A stretch of 6,469 nt of DNA from Dictyoglomaceae bacterium (lineage in GTDB: Bacteria; Dictyoglomota; Dictyoglomia; Dictyoglomales; Dictyoglomaceae), in the NCBI GenBank assembly GCA_028276205.1, contig JAPYWU010000086.1, positions 1 through 6,469 of the forward strand. The letters are read 5' to 3'. Below are positions 1 through 4,404 of the stretch, piece by piece. A model generated the notes under the pieces. That model was not told the DNA's origin, ran no database searches, and saw nothing but the letters and a program-made list of their open reading frames with translations. Positions within the stretch are counted from its first letter, which is position 1. Each line of letters opens with the position of its first letter. A program made the position numbers and the translations under genes.

Positions 1-161
1 TTATTAGAATCAATGCAGCTGTAAGAAAATTTGGTCTTTCTTATAGTAAGTTTATGGGTCTTTTGAAAAAGGCAAATATTAAATTAGATCGAAAAGTATT
101 AGCAGATCTTTGTGTTAATGAACCAAAAGTTTTTGAGCAGATTGTAAATCAGGTAAAATAG
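1..161 (+). CDS. rplT: 50S ribosomal protein L20, C-terminal part (5' end outside window)
   Basis: The frame is open from base 3 and gives 52 residues ending in a TAG at 159-161. The peptide starts IRINAAVRKFGLSYSKF and continues with LDRKVLADL and a Phe-containing tail. This matches the C-terminal globular domain of L20, whose usual length is about 115-120 residues, so a little under half is visible. L20 binds 23S rRNA early in large-subunit assembly. In E. coli and B. subtilis this same domain also binds the leader mRNA of the infC-rpmI-rplT operon and represses it; that leader would lie upstream of this window. The stop TAG is followed at once by an in-frame TAA, giving tandem stops. No terminator separates it from the next gene 12 nt downstream, so co-transcription is likely. 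Identification is firm from the peptide. Confidence 0.95.
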   Translation, partial: IRINAAVRKFGLSYSKFMGLLKKANIKLDRKVLADLCVNEPKVFEQIVNQVK

Positions 162-164
162 TAA
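159..164 (+). other. Tandem in-frame stop codons TAG-TAA closing rplT
   Basis: The rplT stop TAG (159-161) is directly followed in the same frame by TAA (162-164). The downstream methyltransferase lies in this same frame (ATG at 174), so the second stop also sets the upstream limit of that gene. The tandem arrangement would prevent an L20-methyltransferase fusion if the first TAG were read through. The functional reading is inference; the codons are seen directly. Confidence 0.8.
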
Positions 165-173
165 AAATATGAG

Positions 174-980
174 ATGAAATATATCTCCAGCACCTCTAAT
201 CCAGAAGTCAAAGAAATTATAAAGCTACATGATAAGGAGAAGCGAAAAAAGTTAAATAAATGCATAGTTGAGGGCTGGAGATTGATTTCGGATGCGATAA
301 AAAGTGGGGTTTTAATTGATAAAGTTTTTATTTCAAAAAGTTATTGGGAGAAAAAGAGGGGAGAGATAGAGAAATTAATTCCCTCTAATATAATTAGGAT
401 TATAGAAGATTCATTAATGAAGGAAATATCCCTTTTAGAAACACCCCCAGGAATTATGGGGGTGTTTCCTTTATTTTTAAATGAAAAATGGGAAATTTTA
501 AAAGGTAAAAATAATATAACGGTTCTCTTTATTGATGATGTGCAAGACCCTGGAAATCTTGGGACTATTATAAGGGTATCAGAAGGAGCAGGAGTTACAG
601 CTGTGATTCTTAGTGAAAATACGGTAGATCCTTATAATTATAAGGTGATTAGAGCATCTACTGGTTCCATATTTAGATTGCCCATATGGTTTTCAAGTAA
701 AAAAGAGATAAAGGAAAAATTTAAGGGATGGAAAGTGATAATTGCGGACCCTAAGGCAGAAAAAATTTATTTTAGAGAAAATCTTGTAGATTCCTTTTTA
801 TTGATTGTAGGAAATGAAGCATGGGGTGTTAAAAAAGAGGAATATTTAGATATGAACCCTATTTTACTGAGAATTCCTCTAAAAAAAGAAGTAGATTCAC
901 TTAATGTTTCAATTGCCACTTCTATTTTTCTTTTTGAAGCTCAAAGACAAAGATATGAAGGGGGAATTATAAATGAGTGA
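174..980 (+). CDS. SpoU/TrmH-family (SPOUT) RNA 2'-O-ribose methyltransferase, YsgA/RlmP-like
   Basis: This 268-residue protein should transfer a methyl group from S-adenosylmethionine to a ribose 2'-OH in RNA, probably 23S rRNA. Residues about 1-100 form the substrate-binding N domain (SNPEVKEI near the start, VEGWRLI at 32-38, TPPGIMGV at 90-97). The SPOUT catalytic domain follows. Motif 1 is IDDVQDPGNLGTIIR (120-134) with Asn127 and Arg134. KVIRASTGSIFRLP lies at 157-170. Motif 2 is VGNEAWG (212-218) with Glu215. Motif 3 is IPLKKEVDSLNVSIA (234-248) with Ser242 and Asn244. All signature residues are present and the length is normal. The ATG at 174 is chosen because an in-frame TAA lies at 162-164 and the peptide begins as family members do. 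It has no clear Shine-Dalgarno sequence. B. subtilis ysgA, which encodes RlmP methylating G2553 in the 23S A-loop, also sits just before pheS, so RlmP is the best guess from position; RlmB- or TrmH-type targets are not excluded. Confidence 0.92.
   Translation: MKYISSTSNPEVKEIIKLHDKEKRKKLNKCIVEGWRLISDAIKSGVLIDKVFISKSYWEKKRGEIEKLIPSNIIRIIEDSLMKEISLLETPPGIMGVFPLFLNEKWEILKGKNNITVLFIDDVQDPGNLGTIIRVSEGAGVTAVILSENTVDPYNYKVIRASTGSIFRLPIWFSSKKEIKEKFKGWKVIIADPKAEKIYFRENLVDSFLLIVGNEAWGVKKEEYLDMNPILLRIPLKKEVDSLNVSIATSIFLFEAQRQRYEGGIINE
438..478 (+). terminator. Terminator-like hairpin inside the methyltransferase gene
   Basis: GAAACACCCCCA (438-449) and TGGGGGTGTTTC (457-468) are perfect inverted repeats: 12 bp with a 7-nt loop (450-456), containing six G-C pairs in the inner seven. 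A T-rich tract (CTTTATTTTT, 469-478) follows only on the + strand side; the opposite side lacks a T run on the minus strand. This is the form of a Rho-independent terminator, although the T tract is broken by C and A. It lies about 265 nt into an intact gene and encodes the family-conserved TPPGIMGV segment, so part of the symmetry may come from the protein. Ribosomes translating this gene would mask it; poor translation would expose it. Structure seen; termination activity inferred. Confidence 0.5.
958..980 (+). promoter_or_regulatory. pheS ribosome binding site and 8-nt stop/start overlap
   Basis: AAGGGGGA (958-965) lies 8 nt before the pheS ATG (973) and pairs with the 3' end of 16S rRNA through a G-U in place of the usual G-A-G centre. 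The site lies within the last codons of the methyltransferase, whose TGA (978-980) is inside pheS, giving an 8-nt overlap. A TAA in the pheS frame at 970-972 directly precedes the ATG, so no upstream start is possible. The arrangement suggests translational coupling of pheS to the methyltransferase. Confidence 0.8.
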
Positions 981-1992
981 AGATTATATTAAAAAGTTTG
1001 AAGAGGCAAAGGAAAGAATCATTAGAGCTGAAAACTCAAAAGAGCTTGAGGAAATAAAGAGAGAAGTATTAGGGAAACAAGGTTTTCTTACTCAGCTTTT
1101 AAGATCATTAGGTAAACTTTCTCAAGAGGAAAAAGTAAGGCTTGGTAGACTTGCCAATGAGTGGAAAGAGACTTTGGAAAAATTATATGAAGAAAAGGAA
1201 AAAGAGTTAAAATACAAAACATTGCAAAATAAGTTGTATCAAGAAAAAATTGATATTACGCTTCCTGGAAGAAAAAAAATAACTGGGAAAATTCATCCCA
1301 TAAATCAAGTTATAGAAGAGATTTTATCTGTTTTTAAAGAGATGGGATTTCAAGTAGTTTATGGACCGGAATTGGAGACTGATTATTATAATTTTACTGC
1401 GTTAAATATACCAGAAGATCATCCAGTAAGAGAATCTCATGATTCTTTTTATATTGATAAAGAACATTTATTAAGAACCCAAACTTCTCCTGTACAAGTT
1501 AGAGTTATGGAGAAGAAAAAACCCCCATTAAGAATTGTTGCACCTGGAAAATGTTATAGAAGAGATATGCCAGATGCTACTCATAGTCCTATGTTTCATC
1601 AAATAGAGGGTTTGGCTGTTGATACAGACATAACTTTTGCAGAATTAAAAGGTGTGCTTACTATTTTTGCTCATAGATTGTTTGGTAAAGATAGAAAAGT
1701 ATACTTTATACCAAGTTATTTCCCCTTCACAGAACCAAGTGCAGAAATGTATGTAGAATGTGGAGTATGTAAAGGTGAAGGATGTAAGGCTTGTGGATAT
1801 TCTGGTGTATTAGAAATTCTCGGATGTGGAATGGTGCATCCTCAAGTATTTAGAGTGGTAAATATTGACCCTGAAATATACTCAGGATTTGCTTTTGGTA
1901 TGGGACCTGATAGAATAGCCATGCAAATATATGGAATAGATGATATAAGGTTGTTCTATGAAAATGATGTAAGATTTTTAAATCAATTTTAA
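973..1992 (+). CDS. pheS: Phenylalanine--tRNA ligase alpha subunit
   Basis: The 339-residue catalytic subunit of the cytoplasmic (alpha-beta)2 class IIc PheRS uses ATP to activate Phe and charges tRNA-Phe. Residues 1 to about 90 form the helical coiled-coil arm that contacts tRNA. The catalytic fold follows: GKIHPINQVIEEI at 105-117, LLRTQTSPVQVR at 166-177, motif 2 GKCYRRD at 192-198 with FHQIEG at 208-213, FTEPSAEM at 252-259, and motif 3 FGMGPDRIA at 308-316. Ala307 corresponds to the residue known in E. coli PheS (Ala294) to gate analogue discrimination, so normal selectivity is expected. Cys263, 266, 271 and 274 form a CxxC-x4-CxxC insert, as in Bacillus-type PheS, possibly zinc-binding. 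Length and ends are normal. pheT follows 12 nt later. No T-box or leader can precede it because it overlaps the methyltransferase gene. Confidence 0.98.
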   Translation: MSEDYIKKFEEAKERIIRAENSKELEEIKREVLGKQGFLTQLLRSLGKLSQEEKVRLGRLANEWKETLEKLYEEKEKELKYKTLQNKLYQEKIDITLPGRKKITGKIHPINQVIEEILSVFKEMGFQVVYGPELETDYYNFTALNIPEDHPVRESHDSFYIDKEHLLRTQTSPVQVRVMEKKKPPLRIVAPGKCYRRDMPDATHSPMFHQIEGLAVDTDITFAELKGVLTIFAHRLFGKDRKVYFIPSYFPFTEPSAEMYVECGVCKGEGCKACGYSGVLEILGCGMVHPQVFRVVNIDPEIYSGFAFGMGPDRIAMQIYGIDDIRLFYENDVRFLNQF

Positions 1993-1999
1993 AGGGGGT
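1991..1999 (+). promoter_or_regulatory. pheT ribosome binding site
   Basis: AAAGGGGGT (1991-1999) begins within the pheS stop codon and ends 5 nt before the pheT ATG at 2005. It is a long match to the anti-Shine-Dalgarno with G replacing the central A of GGAGG. The pheS site has the same five-G core. A strong, close site suits equal synthesis of the two subunits. Confidence 0.8.
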
Positions 2000-2004
2000 A
2001 TAAG

Positions 2005-4401
2005 ATGCTTATCTCATATAGATGGTTAATGGATTATCTAAAAGAGGAAGTTCCTGTAAAAGAATTGGTAAATGCATTAAGAAATCTTGGTCTATATGCA
2101 ACTATTCAAAAAGAGATAGGTAAAAATTGGAGTGAGATATTAATTGGAGAGATAAAAGATATAAATAAACATGATAAATATGATCATCTTTTAGTATGTA
2201 GTGTAGATGTAAGGGATAAAAATTTGACTATTGTATCAGGAGCCAAAAATATTAATATAGGTGACAAGGTACCTGTAGCATTACCTAATACACAAATATT
2301 AGGTGAAACTTTGGACAAAAGAGATTTTGGAGGGGTTATTTCTGAGGGAATGCTTTGCTCAGAATACGAATTAGAATTTTCTGATGACAAAGAAGGAATT
2401 ATGATACTGCCTCAGGATTTTGAAGTTGGATCTAAATTTAGTGAATATTTTGGGAATGGAGACTATTTAATAGAAATAGAAGTACCATCAAATAGAGGAG
2501 ATTGTTTAAGTTATATAGGAATTGCAAGAGAAGTATCTGGATATTTTGGTATTCCTTTGAATTTTGAATATAAGAAACCAAAAGATTCCTCTTATTCTAT
2601 AAAAGAATTTGCAGATTGTGAAGTATGGGATTATGAACTTTGTCCTCGTTTTACTTTAAAGTTTATAAAGGGGGTAAAAATAGGTCCTTCTCCTTTATGG
2701 TTAAGATGGAAGATAGAAAGAGTTGGTCTAAGATCTATAAACAATGTGGTTGATGTTACCAATTATATAATGCTTGAAACAGGACAACCTTTACATGCTT
2801 ATGATTTTGATCTTATAAAGGGAGGAAAATTAATTGTCAGAAGAGCAAAACAAGGAGAAAAAATTGTATTGATAAATGGAGAAGAAAAAGAATTAGATGA
2901 AAATGTTTTAGTTATAGCAGATGTGGAAAGGGCGGTAGGTATTGGTGGTATTATGGGAGGAAAAGAAACGGAAATAAATGATAACACCAAGAATGTACTT
3001 CTTGAAGCAGCCAATTTTATGCCTGTTAATATTAGAAGAAGTGCAAGAAAATTGGGTTTAAGAACTGATGCTTCTTTGCGTTTTGAAAGAGGAGTAGATA
3101 TTTATAAGACTGCAGAGATATTAGATTATGCAGCGGAAATGATAAGGTTGGTTGCTGAAGGTGAAATATCAAAAGATAAAATAGATCTGAATCAAGGATT
3201 GCCTCCTTTACCAAAAATATTTTTGAGACCTCAAAGAGTAAATAAGATTCTTGGTACAGAATTAAAGGAACATGAAATTACAGAAATATTATCAAAAATA
3301 GAATTTAAAGTTATATCTCATAATCCAATATTGGAGATAGAAATACCATCTCATAGACAAGACATTAAGGAAGAGATAGATTTAATTGAAGAGGTTGCAC
3401 GTTTTTATGGATATAATAATATTGCATCTTTGCCCTTACAAAAAGGTATGATTGTAGATCCACCTTTGGTAGAGGAGATTCTTGAAAGAAAGATAAGAGT
3501 ACTTCTATCTGATTTGGGACTTTATGAGACCATCAATTTTAGTTTTATGTCCTATGAAGATCTTAAAAACTCAGGTATGTTAGATACATCTCCATTCAAT
3601 AATTATATAAGTATACAAAATCCATTAAGTTTGGAAAACTCGGTATTAAGAACTTCTCTTCTTCCATCTCTTCTGAAGGTTGCCCAAACCAATAATAATA
3701 GACAAAATAAAGATGTATTTCTTTTTGAGATCGGAAAAGTATTCTACAAAAACAATAACGATTATATTGAGGAAAAACATTTAGCAATTTTGCTTTCTGG
3801 AGAGTGGTATACAAATCCATGGAATATACCATACGAGATAAGAAAAGTAGATTTTTATGACATAAAAGGAATAATAGAGCTTCTTTTTGATAAAATATGG
3901 GGTATTAAGCCTGATTTTCTAAATAGTACTTATTCTTTTCTACATCCTTTAAGACAGAGCAACATATATTTAAATGGAGAAATAGTAGGATATCTCGGTG
4001 AAGTAAATCCGTGGATTACTCAAGAAATGGATTTGAGGGAGAGAGTATACTTTTCTGAAATAAATTTAGATAAACTTAATTTTGTAAAAGAAAAGGCAAA
4101 ATATAAACCTATACCAATATATCCTGGTATTAAACGAGATCTTGCTCTTCTTGTTCCTGAAGATATGCAGGTAGTAAATCTGGAAAATATTATAAGGAAG
4201 GTTTCTGGAAATTTATTGAAGAATTTAAGTGTTATTGATATATATAAAGGTGAGAAGATAGAAGAAGGATACAAAAGTATTACTTTTTCTATGTTTTTTG
4301 TTTCAGAGGATTATACTCTTACCGATAATGAGGTAGATGATATTATCAAAAATATACTGTTAAATCTTTCAGAAATAGGAGTGTATTTAAGACAGAAATA
4401 A
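2005..4401 (+). CDS. pheT: Phenylalanine--tRNA ligase beta subunit
   Basis: This 798-residue subunit pairs with PheS to form the heterotetrameric enzyme; it binds tRNA-Phe and, in the family, hydrolyses mischarged Tyr-tRNA-Phe. The N-terminal module begins MLISYRWLMDYL. The OB-fold tRNA-binding domain spans about 43-150, with VSGAKNI at 77-83 and GMLCSEYEL at 115-123. SNRGDCLSYIGIARE lies at 162-176. The B3/B4 editing domain is at about 212-375, with SINNVVDVTNYIMLE at 244-258, QPLHAYD at 261-267 and GIMGG at 315-319. The B5 domain is at about 405-470 (IPSHRQDIKEEIDLIEEVARFYGY). The catalytic-like core fold is at about 485-690. The FDX-ACB anticodon-binding domain is at about 703-798 (PGIKRDLAL, then DIYKGE). 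All domains are present and the length is typical. The OB-fold loop usually reading HPNADKL is HDKYDHL here. The stop codon directly abuts the mutS2 start. Confidence 0.98.
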   Translation: MLISYRWLMDYLKEEVPVKELVNALRNLGLYATIQKEIGKNWSEILIGEIKDINKHDKYDHLLVCSVDVRDKNLTIVSGAKNINIGDKVPVALPNTQILGETLDKRDFGGVISEGMLCSEYELEFSDDKEGIMILPQDFEVGSKFSEYFGNGDYLIEIEVPSNRGDCLSYIGIAREVSGYFGIPLNFEYKKPKDSSYSIKEFADCEVWDYELCPRFTLKFIKGVKIGPSPLWLRWKIERVGLRSINNVVDVTNYIMLETGQPLHAYDFDLIKGGKLIVRRAKQGEKIVLINGEEKELDENVLVIADVERAVGIGGIMGGKETEINDNTKNVLLEAANFMPVNIRRSARKLGLRTDASLRFERGVDIYKTAEILDYAAEMIRLVAEGEISKDKIDLNQGLPPLPKIFLRPQRVNKILGTELKEHEITEILSKIEFKVISHNPILEIEIPSHRQDIKEEIDLIEEVARFYGYNNIASLPLQKGMIVDPPLVEEILERKIRVLLSDLGLYETINFSFMSYEDLKNSGMLDTSPFNNYISIQNPLSLENSVLRTSLLPSLLKVAQTNNNRQNKDVFLFEIGKVFYKNNNDYIEEKHLAILLSGEWYTNPWNIPYEIRKVDFYDIKGIIELLFDKIWGIKPDFLNSTYSFLHPLRQSNIYLNGEIVGYLGEVNPWITQEMDLRERVYFSEINLDKLNFVKEKAKYKPIPIYPGIKRDLALLVPEDMQVVNLENIIRKVSGNLLKNLSVIDIYKGEKIEEGYKSITFSMFFVSEDYTLTDNEVDDIIKNILLNLSEIGVYLRQK

Positions 4402-4404
4402 ATG
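4399..4404 (+). other. Zero-gap pheT stop / mutS2 start junction
   Basis: TAA (4399-4401) is followed immediately by ATG (4402-4404) in the same frame. No well-placed Shine-Dalgarno is visible; the nearest match, AGGAG at 4377-4381, is 20 nt upstream. mutS2 translation therefore probably depends on ribosomes finishing pheT and reinitiating. The juxtaposition is seen; the coupling is inference. Confidence 0.6.

Noticed and set aside
169..177. Two-codon frame ATG AGA TGA overlapping the methyltransferase start as ATGA
   Set aside because: There is no ribosome binding site and ATG/TGA overlaps of this kind are common by chance in AT-rich sequence.
1865..1890. TTGACC followed by TATACT near the end of pheS as a possible pheT promoter
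   Set aside because: The spacing is about 6 nt instead of about 17, and TA-rich hexamers are everywhere at this base composition; no promoter can be supported.
2184..2390. Open frame on the minus strand inside pheT; similar ones at 2799-3014, 3032-3214, 3596-3832 and 4020-4274
   Set aside because: They lie wholly antisense to an intact, strongly recognised gene, have low-complexity translations (Ser/Leu/Phe/Ile rich) and match no family I know.
2667..2676. Internal AAGGGGGT resembling the pheT ribosome binding site
   Set aside because: No ATG, GTG or TTG start is suitably placed in any useful frame, and the region is conserved PheT coding sequence.
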